Of a DNA stretch of 52,939 bases, positions 1 to 11,090 are shown one piece after another (the first letter of the stretch is position 1; every line of letters starts with the position of its first letter). This stretch comes from Gammaproteobacteria bacterium. Its GTDB lineage: Bacteria; Pseudomonadota; Gammaproteobacteria; Pseudomonadales; Pseudohongiellaceae. Below the pieces are notes generated by a model. The model ran no database searches, was not told where the DNA came from, and saw nothing but the letters and a program-made list of their open reading frames with translations. The position numbers and the translations under genes were made by a program. The stretch spans positions 1-52,939 of the forward strand of contig JAHEHN010000011.1 in NCBI GenBank assembly GCA_024644515.1. Direction: 5' to 3'.

Positions 1-72
1 TTCTGTTTGAGTAAATGCAGTGAGTGGCATTAGTAGCAGTACCGTTAGTAAACCCCTGATCATGAATGTCAT
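1..72 (-). CDS. Secreted protein, N-terminal fragment (runs off left edge)
   Basis: On the minus strand an open frame begins at ATG 72 (or the in-frame ATG at 63) and runs off the window. The visible residues form a typical signal peptide: a basic start (MIRG), then LLTVLLLMPLTAF, then polar TQTE. A GGGAAAG stretch lies directly before ATG 72. Only 21-24 codons are visible, so the function cannot be assigned. It is divergent from the gene at 250, and the 177 bp between them must hold both promoters. Confidence 0.5.
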   Translation of the reverse strand, partial: MTFMIRGLLTVLLLMPLTAFTQTE

Positions 73-249
73 CTTTCCCGGTTATTTCTCAGTATCGACG
101 CAGACAATATTCCCATACTTTGAAAGGCTTCTGAAGTAATGCCAACTAAAACCGAGAGAAAACCGGGACATCCATATTATTTCCACAGGTCGACGTTGGA
201 CAATCATTGAGCAGCACTTTATTCTCCCTGCATTGCTCTGGAGACCAAG

Positions 250-1815
250 ATGGCCTGTGTATTGAAAAAATATCTGCTACTAAAACTCATTCTTATAGCG
301 TTCCCGCTGGCAGCTTTTGCCCAGGATATTCCGCGCACCGCTGACGGCACCCCTTTCCTGCAGGGATTCTGGCAGGCCCAGACCCAGGCCGCCTATAATC
401 TGGAAGATCATGTGGCGCGCCAGGATATGCCCGCCGGTTTGAGTGTGGTGGCTAATGGCACTATTCCCTATCAGCCCGAGGCACTTGCCAGGCGTCAGAA
501 TAACTTTGAAAACCGCGCCGAGCTGGATCCGCTGAACAAATGTTTTCTGCCCGGTGTGCCACGCATAATGGCCATGCCCTGGCCCTTCCAGATTTTTCAG
601 ACCGACGAGCATGTGGCCATAACCTTTGAGTGGACCCAGGTGTTTCGTCTTATCTATACCGCTGGCCAGGAACATTTATATCCCGGCTTTGAATTCTGGA
701 TGGGTGATTCCCGGGCCCGGTGGGAAGGTGACACGCTGGTGGTCACCGTCAGCGATCTGAATGACCGTACCTGGCTTGATGGGGCTGGCAATTTCCATAG
801 CGCCGCGGCAACTATCACGGAGCGTTATACCCTGATAGACGAAGACACTATTCAGTACCAGGCCACCATTGATGATCCTCAGGTATACACCGAACCCTGG
901 ACCATAGAGTTTCCACTGGTGCGGCAAACTGAAATGAAGCAACTGCTGGAATACCAGTGCCAGGCCGAGGTCGAAGAAGCCAGCGGTGATTTCGAACGCG
1001 TCGACAATCTGTGGTACCCGGCCCCGATTCCGCAGGAAAATATTCCCTTTGATGCTGACGCCGGTGCCCAGTTGCCTCTGCCTGAAGTGATTTCAGCCAT
1101 CAAGCGCCATGAAGACGGTACCCCGGATATTTCCGGCTACTATATGTCTGATGCAGGCGGTGCCAATTACGGCCTGGAAGTTCGTGAAAATATCGCCTTG
1201 TTTCCGCCCTCTCGCGGTGTAGTGGTTGACCCCGCTGACGGGGTTCTGCCCTATCAGGACTGGGCCAGAGCAGAACAGCGGGAGCGTCGTGAAGCCTGGC
1301 GCGGTTATGATGATCCTACTGCCCACTGTTTTGTCGCCGGCATTCCCCGTTCCCACTATGTGCCCTCGCCTTTTTATATCCTGCAACCCCCGGGCTATGT
1401 AGTAATCTTCCATGAACGCATGTCTTACCGCGTGATCCCTCTGGATGACCGCGATCATCTGCCGGATTCTGTGCGCCTGTGGATGGGCGAAGCAATAGGT
1501 CACTGGCAGGGCGACACACTGGTGGTTGAATCGTCCAACTACAATGGCAAGGCCTGGTTAAACGAATTGGGCGATGTCATCAGTCACGCGCAGACTGTGG
1601 TTGAAACCTATACGCCGGTATCCGAATCACAAATTATTTATCGCGCTACTGTGGCAGACCCAATTCCCTATTCCCGCCCATGGACAATTGAAATGCCTTT
1701 TAACCAACAACAGGAAGAATTACTGGAAGTTGCCTGCCTGGAAGATAATAATGACCTTGGGCACTTAAAAGATGTGCGCGATGAACACCGTGCCCTGATT
1801 CAACAGGAGAATTAA
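250..1815 (+). CDS. Secreted protein with two copies of the DUF6152-partner domain
   Basis: A 521-residue secreted protein with signal peptide at residues 1-24 (cleavage near AFA-QD). It contains the same domain twice, at about residues 35-240 and 290-505. Each copy has a Cys-containing (C)(F/L)xxGxPR segment, a WxGDTLVVxxxxxN motif, and an E(R/T)YT...DPxxYxxPW ending (copy 1 EGDTLVV, copy 2 QGDTLVV). The domain recurs singly at 11748 and fused to DUF6152 at 4280. The DUF6152 gene follows after one base, so the two are surely co-expressed. I know no biochemical function for this domain. A periplasmic partner of DUF6152 is an inference from neighbourhood and fusion. A GGAGA ribosome site precedes the ATG. 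Confidence 0.85.
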   Translation: MACVLKKYLLLKLILIAFPLAAFAQDIPRTADGTPFLQGFWQAQTQAAYNLEDHVARQDMPAGLSVVANGTIPYQPEALARRQNNFENRAELDPLNKCFLPGVPRIMAMPWPFQIFQTDEHVAITFEWTQVFRLIYTAGQEHLYPGFEFWMGDSRARWEGDTLVVTVSDLNDRTWLDGAGNFHSAAATITERYTLIDEDTIQYQATIDDPQVYTEPWTIEFPLVRQTEMKQLLEYQCQAEVEEASGDFERVDNLWYPAPIPQENIPFDADAGAQLPLPEVISAIKRHEDGTPDISGYYMSDAGGANYGLEVRENIALFPPSRGVVVDPADGVLPYQDWARAEQRERREAWRGYDDPTAHCFVAGIPRSHYVPSPFYILQPPGYVVIFHERMSYRVIPLDDRDHLPDSVRLWMGEAIGHWQGDTLVVESSNYNGKAWLNELGDVISHAQTVVETYTPVSESQIIYRATVADPIPYSRPWTIEMPFNQQQEELLEVACLEDNNDLGHLKDVRDEHRALIQQEN

Positions 1816-1816
1816 T

Positions 1817-2206
1817 ATGAAACTTAAAATTTTACTCACCCTTATTACGCTACTGTCAGCCAATTCAACGCTGGCTCACCATTCCTTCTCCGCAGAATTT
1901 GATATCGACAAACCGGTCTCGCTTTCCGGCAAGGTAACCAAAATGCAGTGGTCCAATCCTCATGGCTGGATTTATATCGATGTGGAGAACGCCGATGGCA
2001 GTTTGACCAACTGGGCTCTGGAAACCAGCGCCGCCAACAACCTGATTCGTCGCGGCTGGAAACGTGATCATCTGGTAGCGGGTACCGTAATTGAAGTGCA
2101 GGGATTCCAGGCACGAAATGGCAGTGCTACGGCAAACATCCGCGGCATCGTGCTGGAAGATGGCACGCGTCTGTTTTCCGGCAATGCGGATGAACTGACC
2201 AAGTAA
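1817..2206 (+). CDS. DUF6152 family secreted protein
   Basis: A 129-residue protein with signal peptide 1-20 (TLA-HHS). The mature chain would begin His-His-Ser-Phe. It shows the DUF6152 pattern: a G-V-T-K-M-Q-W segment, then NPH at residues 47-49, then a GW-R-L-GT-I-V-GFQAR segment and NGS. It lies one base after the partner gene. The exposed N-terminal His plus His49 could form a metal site; this is inference. Family membership is a motif call shared by three other genes in this window. Confidence 0.88.
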   Translation: MKLKILLTLITLLSANSTLAHHSFSAEFDIDKPVSLSGKVTKMQWSNPHGWIYIDVENADGSLTNWALETSAANNLIRRGWKRDHLVAGTVIEVQGFQARNGSATANIRGIVLEDGTRLFSGNADELTK

Positions 2207-2325
2207 TCATCCGCTCCCGCTCTCAGGCAATCTCCATACCCCGGTAACGTTTCCATCCATCCGGGACTTCCAGTACTATTTAGTCACTGATTAGTTACTG
2301 AAAAAATGGAAATCCTGAAGTCCTT

Positions 2326-3747
2326 ATGCCTTCCGAAAATTCTAACGACCTAATCGTTATTGGTACAGGCCCGGCCGGGGAAAAAGCGGCATATAAAGCC
2401 GCTTATTTCGGCAAAAAAGTCGCCATCATTGAAAAAGAAAAGTGTTATGGCGGTGCCGGCATTAACACCGGCACTATCTCCTCCAAGACTCTGAAAGAAT
2501 CTGCGCTGTATTATTCAGGCAAATATGATACCGGGATGTATGGTCAGGACCGGGTACTGGATGGCAAGACCACTATCCAGAATTTCCTCTACAGAAAAAA
2601 CCTGGTTATTGAAACCCTGGAAAAAGCAGTACTGTTAAATTTTGAACTGCACGGTGTCGACCTTTTTAATGGCACCGCCTCTTTCCAAGATCAAAACACC
2701 ATTATCATTTCAGGTGATGATGGCGAAAAGCGTATTACTGGCGACTATATCCTGATAGCGACTGGCTCCTATCCCTTTCAACCCCCCGATATTCCTTTCG
2801 ATGGCATCATCGTCCATGACTCAGACAGCATTCTGAATATCATGCGCATTCCTGATTCCCTGTGCATTGTCGGTGCCGGCGTCATCGGTTGTAAATACGC
2901 CACTATTTTCAGCGCCATGGGTGCGAAGGTGTATCTAATAAATTCCGGAGACAAAATATTACCCTTCCTCGATGACGAAATTGCGCAAACCCTGCTCGAT
3001 TATATGCAGGGGGAAGGCGTTGAAGTTATTCTTAATGCCTCTATTGACGAAATGATTGTGCCGGAGAATATTGAAAACGATATTCAAATCCGCCTGCAAG
3101 ACGGCATGGAGTTTGAGGTGGATATGTTCCTGTTTGCGGCAGACCGCAGCGGCAGCACAAAATTACTCAACTGTGACAAAGTTAATGTGGAGCTGGGCAA
3201 ACGGGAAGCCATCGTAGTTAACGATAAGTATCAAACTTCCAGGGAAAATATTTATGCGGTGGGGGATGTCATAGGCTTTCCGGCGCTGGCTTCAACCAGC
3301 ATGGACCAGGGCCGTGTGGCAGTATCCAATATGTTTGATATCCGTGACCTGGATGCGCTACCCAAGGTGTTTCCCTATGGCATCTACACAATCCCTGAGG
3401 TTTCCATGGTAGGCATAACAGAGGAAGAGGCGAAGGAATCCGGGATGGACTACCTGACTGGCCGTGCTCATCATCAAAACATACCGCGGGGCAGAATCAT
3501 GGGCGTACAAACCGGCATGCTGAAAATTATTGTGTCTAAAGATGACATGGTAATTCGCGGCGTGCATATCATGGGGCGCCTTGCCAGTGAAATGATCCAT
3601 TACGGCCTGGCTATTGTGCAATCTGAAAAAACAGTGAATGAAGTCATTGCCACCGTATTTAATTACCCTACCCTGCACGATTTATACAAGTATGCCTGCT
3701 ATGACGCCCTTGGTAATCTAGGCGGCCACGAAATCAAGGACTTTTAA
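2326..3747 (+). CDS. sthA: SthA-like soluble pyridine nucleotide transhydrogenase
   Basis: A 473-residue flavoprotein of the pyridine nucleotide-disulfide oxidoreductase family. It has the FAD dinucleotide motif GTGPAG (13-18), an NAD(P)-binding GAGVIG motif mid-protein, AVGDVIGFPALAS near the FAD ribityl site, and a dimerisation domain with YGIYTIPEVSMVG and FNYPT. These match SthA, which interconverts NADPH and NADH in the cytoplasm. The redox-active Cys pair of lipoamide dehydrogenases is absent: the GGxCxxxGC region reads GGAGINTGT, lacking even the single Cys that E. coli SthA keeps. This fits transhydrogenase rather than disulfide reductase activity. The gene is monocistronic, 119 bp after the DUF6152 gene. 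Confidence 0.85.
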   Translation: MPSENSNDLIVIGTGPAGEKAAYKAAYFGKKVAIIEKEKCYGGAGINTGTISSKTLKESALYYSGKYDTGMYGQDRVLDGKTTIQNFLYRKNLVIETLEKAVLLNFELHGVDLFNGTASFQDQNTIIISGDDGEKRITGDYILIATGSYPFQPPDIPFDGIIVHDSDSILNIMRIPDSLCIVGAGVIGCKYATIFSAMGAKVYLINSGDKILPFLDDEIAQTLLDYMQGEGVEVILNASIDEMIVPENIENDIQIRLQDGMEFEVDMFLFAADRSGSTKLLNCDKVNVELGKREAIVVNDKYQTSRENIYAVGDVIGFPALASTSMDQGRVAVSNMFDIRDLDALPKVFPYGIYTIPEVSMVGITEEEAKESGMDYLTGRAHHQNIPRGRIMGVQTGMLKIIVSKDDMVIRGVHIMGRLASEMIHYGLAIVQSEKTVNEVIATVFNYPTLHDLYKYACYDALGNLGGHEIKDF

Positions 3748-3782
3748 TTCATGCCTCGGTTCTTTCGTTCAGCTTTTTTCTT

Positions 3783-3817
3783 GCGACTTGTGACTTGCAA
3801 CTTGTGACTTGCAACTT
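3783..3817 (+). repeat. Heptamer tandem repeat A, five units
   Basis: Five consecutive 7-bp units of form GYRACTT (GCGACTT, GTGACTT, GCAACTT, GTGACTT, GCAACTT) lie between sthA and the DUF6122 gene. The same family occurs at 21504, 21884, 34786 and 41479. Confidence 0.9.
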
Positions 3818-3823
3818 CTTCCA

Positions 3824-4129
3824 TTGATACATATCGCCCTCCATTTTCTCATCCCCTTATTCGCCGCGCTGGCCTTTTATATAAAAAAATGGGTCAAAGC
3901 ATTTGCCTTGCTCTTGTGCGGACTATTGATTGATGTGGACCACCTGCTGGCTGATCCAATCTACGATCCTGATCGTTGCAGCATCGGCTTTCACCCTTTG
4001 CATACCCCCATCCCCATTGCGCTCTATAGTCTACTGTTGATTCACCCGAAAACTCGCCTGCTTGGCATTGGTCTGTACCTGCATATCCTGCTGGATATCG
4101 GGGACTGCTTTGTGCAGGGTAATCTGTAG
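3824..4129 (+). CDS. DUF6122 family small membrane protein
   Basis: About 101 residues. The segment IHIALHFLIPLFAALAF begins just after the proposed TTG start, as I recall for DUF6122 proteins. Conserved features follow: DVDHLLADPIYDPDRCSIGFHPLHT, then a Leu-rich helix and LLGIGLYLHILLDIGDC. Repeated His and Asp within membrane helices suggest a metal-dependent membrane hydrolase-like fold, but no function is established. No ATG exists near the 5' end. An alternative TTG at 3809 lies inside the heptamer repeat, so that repeat may have replaced the original start region. No clear ribosome site is seen. Confidence 0.7.
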   Translation: MIHIALHFLIPLFAALAFYIKKWVKAFALLLCGLLIDVDHLLADPIYDPDRCSIGFHPLHTPIPIALYSLLLIHPKTRLLGIGLYLHILLDIGDCFVQGNL

Positions 4130-4279
4130 TCACCAGATCAGATACAGGCACGTGGTAATAGTGTATTTGCTTTAAATTTTGCTACTATGTCTGTACAAGG
4201 ACGCTTTAAGAAAGCCCAAAATGTTAGCTTAATTATTTTCACTGATAAAAAAGTATTCATGATCAGCATGGGGGATCTT

Positions 4280-5272
4280 ATGAATAAATCGTGTTCTCTT
4301 GCCGCATTATTAATGCTTGCTCTAACTGGCAGTATTCCAGTTGCCGCCCACCATTCCCATGCCACTATTGATCGAGACGATGTGCGCGTTCTGCGTGGTA
4401 CTGTCACCAAGTACAGCTGGAGCATGCCCCATGTTTTCCTGAAAGTTGAAGCGCCCAATCCTGCAGGAAAAATTGTCGAATACAGTATAGAGATGAATCA
4501 TCCAGCGGCGATGATCGAAGCCGGCTGGTCCAGAGACAGCTTTAAACCTGGTGATGTCATCACCTGGGGAGGCGCTCATCACAAGAACAAGGCCCGTGCA
4601 TACAGTTCAATGAACTGGGTAGAGAAGGATGGTGTCAGAATCGGTAAATCTTCAGAGATGGAGGGATTGATAGCCCCTTCGACCGACTTTACCGGGCTCT
4701 GGGATCGCGCGCCGAATCAGCCTACCTATGCTCCCCCTAAAGGCTGGCCACTCAATGCCCGGGGTCAGGAACTGGTCGATAATTTCAGTGAAGACCAGAA
4801 CCCGGTGCTGACCTGCGGTGATCCGGGACCGCCCAAATCAATGACCCTGCCCTACTCCCACCAGATTTCCAGACTGGATCAGAACACCCTGATTATCGGT
4901 CGCGACCTGATGGAAGGACAACGCATCGTGTACCTGGACAAGAGAGAAGCTATGACGCCACCTTCCAAACTCGGTCATTCCATTGGCTGGTTCGAAGACG
5001 GCGATCTGATTGTTGAAAGCAGTCACTTCATTGCAGACACCTGGGGCGGTCATACCGGTATTGATTCAAGTGATCAGAAACATCTACTGGAAAGATTCAG
5101 CCTGAGCGATGATGGTCTGGCGATTAATCTGACGATTACCCTTACCGATCCAGTCTACCTGAGTCAGGCTGTTACCTTTACTCATAAATGGATTAAAGTC
5201 GCTGATCGCGATCTGGTGCAAACGCCCTGTACCGAGGAATCAGCCCAGTTGTGGATTGAGGCCGGTTTTTAA
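4280..5272 (+). CDS. DUF6152-partner fusion protein, secreted
   Basis: A 330-residue secreted protein. The start at ATG 4280 is chosen for its GGGGGA ribosome site and because it opens directly into a signal peptide (residues 1-23, PVAA-HHS). Residues 24-125 are DUF6152: mature start His-His-Ser-His, MPH at 49-51, and a GWSRDSFKPGD segment. Residues about 137-325 resemble the partner domain of the genes at 250 and 11748, including a GWFEDGDLIVES motif, a LLERFSLSDDG segment and a LTDPVY segment. One gene thus joins two domains encoded separately elsewhere in the window. It heads a likely operon with the genes at 5321 and 5764. Confidence 0.82.
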   Translation: MNKSCSLAALLMLALTGSIPVAAHHSHATIDRDDVRVLRGTVTKYSWSMPHVFLKVEAPNPAGKIVEYSIEMNHPAAMIEAGWSRDSFKPGDVITWGGAHHKNKARAYSSMNWVEKDGVRIGKSSEMEGLIAPSTDFTGLWDRAPNQPTYAPPKGWPLNARGQELVDNFSEDQNPVLTCGDPGPPKSMTLPYSHQISRLDQNTLIIGRDLMEGQRIVYLDKREAMTPPSKLGHSIGWFEDGDLIVESSHFIADTWGGHTGIDSSDQKHLLERFSLSDDGLAINLTITLTDPVYLSQAVTFTHKWIKVADRDLVQTPCTEESAQLWIEAGF

Positions 5273-5320
5273 TAAATGAACGCCTCTTCCTATCTATTGA
5301 TTTAAGTCACGGAGAAAAAC

Positions 5321-5752
5321 ATGAAAACAGTCATTCTTAGTGTCATTGTTGCCATCATTGCCAGTGTCGCTACTACCATGGTTTTACAGGACAGTAATCA
5401 AAACGCCGAACCACAAGCGACCATGATTCTGGAACCGCAGATTAATTATGAACAGATTGCAGAACAACTGGATGTGAACAAGCTAAGCGTTAGCATGGAG
5501 CCGGAAGCCGCTGCCTGGATCAGGCTTAATACCGGGATTGAATCTTCTGAACAAAAGATTCTGGCAAATGCTGCCAACTCTGCCTGCTTCCTGACCCATG
5601 TTGAGATCAGTGGCATACAAAGTCCGCAGGACAAGAATTCCTGCTCTATTACACTGGATGATTTTACCGGCTATTGGCAGGTCAATGCGTCCACTGGTGA
5701 AGGTACTCAATCTGAACTCTACTGCAATGCCCGCTGCATTGTTTGGGAATAG
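5321..5752 (+). CDS. Hypothetical membrane-anchored or secreted protein
   Basis: A 143-residue protein that I do not recognise. Residues 3-22 form a hydrophobic helix (ILSVIVAIIASVATTMVL), a signal anchor or signal peptide. The remainder is polar with four Cys, two of them close together near the C-terminus (CNARC), which suggests export to an oxidising compartment. A GGAGAA ribosome site precedes the ATG. It lies 48 bp after the fusion gene and 11 bp before a DUF6152 gene, so it is probably an accessory of that module. Confidence 0.7.
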   Translation: MKTVILSVIVAIIASVATTMVLQDSNQNAEPQATMILEPQINYEQIAEQLDVNKLSVSMEPEAAAWIRLNTGIESSEQKILANAANSACFLTHVEISGIQSPQDKNSCSITLDDFTGYWQVNASTGEGTQSELYCNARCIVWE

Positions 5753-5763
5753 GAGACGAAAAA

Positions 5764-6333
5764 ATGAAACGCACTGTATTATTGAAAACTTTTTTTACTG
5801 TATGCATGACAACGGCGATGTTGTTTACCAGCGTACTGTTTGCCCACCATAGTTCACAGGCCCAGTTTGGCGAGTTTGGCTCGAACACCAAAATTTTTGA
5901 AGGCAAGATCGCGAAAGTCAGCTGGGGTAATCCTCATATCACCATGGACATCGTAATAAGCGGTGGCGATATTCCGGCGGGTGAAAAATGGCGTCTGTTA
6001 AGCCATCCCACCGGTGTACAGGAAGCCTATGGGTTTGCCAAAACGGATTTCGCTGTAGGCGACACCATAAAAGTCATTGGCTGGGCCGGATTGCGCGATC
6101 AGCCGGTGTTTTGGCCGCGAGCGATCCAGGTGAATGACGGCCCCATGCGTTCCAATCTTCGTTTCACCGACATGATTGATATTGCCAATGGCACCTTTGA
6201 ATCTCTCAACATTGTGCCCCCTGCCAACCTGAATGGAGCATCACCGCTTCGTGCTGGCGAGGAAGTCGCTGCAAAACTGGCTGAGATGGGACTGGTGGAT
6301 GACGATGGCAATGTGATCTGGCCTCCACGTTAA
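5764..6333 (+). CDS. DUF6152 family secreted protein
   Basis: A 189-residue protein. ATG 5764 is chosen because AGGAG lies 8 bases upstream and the frame opens with a signal peptide (1-27, LFA-HHS). The mature N-terminus would again be His-His-Ser. NPH is at 56-58, followed by an AVGDTIKVIGWAGLRDQP segment. It has about 60 extra C-terminal residues compared with the gene at 1817, ending in a MGLVDDDGNVIWPPR segment. It is the last gene of the 4280-6333 group and is followed by a hairpin at 6352. Confidence 0.85.
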   Translation: MKRTVLLKTFFTVCMTTAMLFTSVLFAHHSSQAQFGEFGSNTKIFEGKIAKVSWGNPHITMDIVISGGDIPAGEKWRLLSHPTGVQEAYGFAKTDFAVGDTIKVIGWAGLRDQPVFWPRAIQVNDGPMRSNLRFTDMIDIANGTFESLNIVPPANLNGASPLRAGEEVAAKLAEMGLVDDDGNVIWPPR

Positions 6334-6337
6334 GCAA

Positions 6338-6389
6338 ATAGGGACACCTGCAACCTGGCAACTTGATAAAAATATCCAGCTGCCAGGTT
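6338..6389 (+). repeat. GGGAC-headed repeat with hairpin
   Basis: Starts ATAGGGACACCTGCAACCTG and belongs to the same family as the copies at 6993, 7039 and 7084. Within it AACCTGGCA (6352-6360) pairs perfectly with TGCCAGGTT (6381-6389) over a 20-base loop. No T-run follows, so it is not an obvious intrinsic terminator. Confidence 0.65.
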
Positions 6390-6442
6390 AAGTGCGTCAT
6401 TTCGAGTCCCTTCTTACCCCACTTATAAAAAGCAGAATCATC

Positions 6443-6988
6443 ATGGCTATTTCATTACAAGACCAGCTAAAGAAATCCGGCCTGGTGGACGAAAAAAAAG
6501 CCAAAAAAATATCCAGGGAGCAACGCAAGGAAAACAAGCTTACCAATAAGGGCAAAAAACCCAAAATAGATGAAGAGAAGCTGGCTCTTGAGCGGGCGCG
6601 GGCTGAGAAAATAGCCCGTGACCGGCAATTAAATCTTGAGAAAACCCAAAAAGCCCATGAGGCGGCCATTGCTGCCCAGATCAAACAGCTCATTGAAACC
6701 AATCTCATCCCCAGAGATGGCGATGAAAAGTTTCATTTCACAGACGCCAATATAATCAAACACATCTGGGTCAGTCCAGAACAGGTAGATCATCTGCGCA
6801 GGCGCATGATCGCTATCGTAAAACTGGCTGATCAGTATGTGCTGGTGCCGATTAATGTGTCAGATAAAATTGCTCAAAGAGACCCCGCTGCCGTCATCTT
6901 CCAGGCCGATGATTCACCAGCCAGTGAAAGCAGTGAGGATGATGATTTTTACGCCGCCTACAAAATCCCCGATGATCTGGATTGGTAA
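6443..6988 (+). CDS. yaiL: DUF2058 family protein (YaiL-like)
   Basis: A 181-residue cytoplasmic protein starting MAISLQDQLKKSGLVD, the characteristic DUF2058 opening. It has a long highly charged helix (about 20-95, rich in Lys, Glu and Ala) suited to nucleic-acid association. A C-terminal domain follows with HIWVSPEQVDHLRRR and an acidic tail. Its length matches E. coli YaiL. The internal ATG is preferred over the longer frame from 6392 because it gives the family N-terminus. The role of the family is poorly known. Confidence 0.88.
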   Translation: MAISLQDQLKKSGLVDEKKAKKISREQRKENKLTNKGKKPKIDEEKLALERARAEKIARDRQLNLEKTQKAHEAAIAAQIKQLIETNLIPRDGDEKFHFTDANIIKHIWVSPEQVDHLRRRMIAIVKLADQYVLVPINVSDKIAQRDPAAVIFQADDSPASESSEDDDFYAAYKIPDDLDW

Positions 6989-6992
6989 CTAA

Positions 6993-7112
6993 AGGGACGC
7001 TTGCAACTTAAGAGATTAAGGGATAGATTAAGAAGTAAATTAATAGGGATGTTTGCAACTTAGCAACCATATATTGTCGTTAAGTTGCTAAGTTGCAAGC
7101 GTCCCTATTAAT
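6993..7112. repeat. GGGAC-headed repeats forming a 29-bp inverted pair
   Basis: Three more copies of the repeat seen at 6338. They are direct at 6993-7010, direct at 7039-7067, and inverted at 7084-7112. The last two are near-perfect inverted repeats (29 bp, two transition differences compatible with G-U pairs) around a 16-base loop. This is the whole intergenic region between yaiL and ybiT. It may be a REP-like element, since RAYT-associated REPs can carry a GGAC head. Confidence 0.75.
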
Positions 7113-7171
7113 CTGGTCTTCAAAATTGGTAGAATGCGCGCCTCATTTTTCTGCAGGCTTACCCTCCACTT

Positions 7172-8758
7172 ATGATTTCTACCGCTAACCTCACTATACA
7201 ATTTGGGGCAAAACCCCTTTTTGAAAATGTTTCTGCCAAATTCAACAATGGCAACCGATATGGCCTGATCGGTGCCAATGGCTGTGGCAAGTCCACCTTG
7301 ATGAAAATTCTGGGTGACGAACTCAAGCCTACTTCTGGCCAGGTCATGCTGGAGCCCCATGTCCGGCTGGGTAAATTACGTCAGGATCAGTTTGCCTTTG
7401 AGGAGCATTCTGTCATCGATACCGTCATTATGGGGCATGAGGAGTTGTGGCAGGTTAAAGCCGAACGTGAGCGTATTTATAACCTGCCCGAAATGACAGA
7501 AGAAGAAGGCATGCAGGTGGCCGAACTCGAAATACGTTTTGCCGAGATGGATGGCTATACCGCCGAATCCCGCGCTGGCGAATTATTGCTGGGTCTGGAT
7601 ATTCCGCTGCACCAGCATAGCGGCCCGATGAGCAATATTGCGCCGGGCTGGAAACTACGCGTATTGCTTGCCCAGGCTCTGTTTTCAGACCCGGAAGTTT
7701 TGCTGCTGGATGAGCCAACCAACAACCTCGACATAAACACCATTCGCTGGCTCGAAAAAATACTGAAAGAATGCAAAAGCACTATCATCATTATTTCCCA
7801 TGACCGCCACTTCCTGAACGAGGTCTGCACCCACATTGCCGACATGGATTATGGTGAGGTACGTATCTATCCCGGCAATTATGATGACTACATGATCGCT
7901 TCCACCCAGGCGCGGGAAAAACTGCTGACCGACAATGCCCGGAAAAAAGAACAAATCTCCGAATTGCAGAGCTTCGTCAGCCGCTTTTCCGCCAACGCCT
8001 CAAAAGCCAAACAGGCCACGTCACGCGCCCGCCAGATAGACAAGATTCAACTGGAAGACATCAAGCCTTCCAGTCGTATGAACCCCTATATTCGCTTCAA
8101 GCAAGACAAGAAACTGCATCGACAAGCCATTACCGCTGAAGAAATCAGCAAAGCCTTTGATCAACCCATTTTTGACAACCTCAGCTTGCAAATTGAAGCA
8201 GGCGAGCGTGTGGCTATTATCGGTACCAATGGTATTGGTAAAACGACCCTGTTACGTTGCCTGCTTGGCGATATCGCGGTGGATAACGGCAAGGTAAAAC
8301 TGGCAGAACAGGCTCTAGTAGGTTATTACGCACAAGATCACCATAGTGACTTTGCCGACGACATGACGCTGTTTGACTGGATGAAGCAATGGACCAAAGG
8401 CGACAACCAGTTAGTGCGCGGTGCACTTGGCCGCATGCTGTTTTCCGGGGATGATGCAAAAAAATCAGTGAAGGTAATTTCCGGTGGTGAACAGGGTCGT
8501 ATGCTGTTTGGAAAGTTCAGTCTTATCAATCCCAACATTTTGTTCCTTGATGAACCCACCAACCATCTGGATATGGAATCTATTGAATCGCTGAATCTGG
8601 CGCTGGAGAACTTTCCAGGTACTCAGATCTTTGTCAGTCATGACCGTGAATTTGTATCCTCCCTGGCGACCCGCATAATCGATATACAGCCTGATGGCAT
8701 CATCGACTTTAAAGGCAGTTATGAAGAGTATCTTCGCAGTCAGGGTATTGTGGAGTAA
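7172..8758 (+). CDS. ybiT: ABC-F family ATPase YbiT
   Basis: A 528-residue soluble protein with two ABC ATPase domains and no membrane segments, as in the ABC-F translation factors that bind the ribosomal E site. Walker A motifs are GANGCGKST (near 34-42) and GTNGIGKTT (mid-protein). Walker B motifs are [12 protein letters not shown] and [12 protein letters not shown]. The first signature region is degenerate ([16 protein letters not shown]), as in YbiT, while the second is ISGGEQGRM. The linker with a basic helix ([16 protein letters not shown]) matches the P-site interaction motif region. Length equals E. coli YbiT. It ends at a strong terminator. Confidence 0.93.
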   Translation: MISTANLTIQFGAKPLFENVSAKFNNGNRYGLIGANGCGKSTLMKILGDELKPTSGQVMLEPHVRLGKLRQDQFAFEEHSVIDTVIMGHEELWQVKAERERIYNLPEMTEEEGMQVAELEIRFAEMDGYTAESRAGELLLGLDIPLHQHSGPMSNIAPGWKLRVLLAQALFSDPEVLLLDEPTNNLDINTIRWLEKILKECKSTIIIISHDRHFLNEVCTHIADMDYGEVRIYPGNYDDYMIASTQAREKLLTDNARKKEQISELQSFVSRFSANASKAKQATSRARQIDKIQLEDIKPSSRMNPYIRFKQDKKLHRQAITAEEISKAFDQPIFDNLSLQIEAGERVAIIGTNGIGKTTLLRCLLGDIAVDNGKVKLAEQALVGYYAQDHHSDFADDMTLFDWMKQWTKGDNQLVRGALGRMLFSGDDAKKSVKVISGGEQGRMLFGKFSLINPNILFLDEPTNHLDMESIESLNLALENFPGTQIFVSHDREFVSSLATRIIDIQPDGIIDFKGSYEEYLRSQGIVE

Positions 8759-8760
8759 GC

Positions 8761-8795
8761 AAAAAAAACGGCGACATAATGTCGCCGTTTTCATT
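8761..8795. terminator. Bidirectional intrinsic terminator
   Basis: A 12-bp perfect stem AAAACGGCGACA / TGTCGCCGTTTT (8765-8776, 8780-8791) with a 3-base loop. An A-run on the left and Ts on the right let it serve both convergent genes, ybiT and katG. Confidence 0.9.
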
Positions 8796-8845
8796 TCAAC
8801 GAGGGCTTAATCTGATACTGCGTTGATTAACACCCTACGTAAGTA

Positions 8846-11065
<2,220 letters not shown>

Positions 11066-11090
11066 TTACGCTCCTTTGAGTAACACTTTT

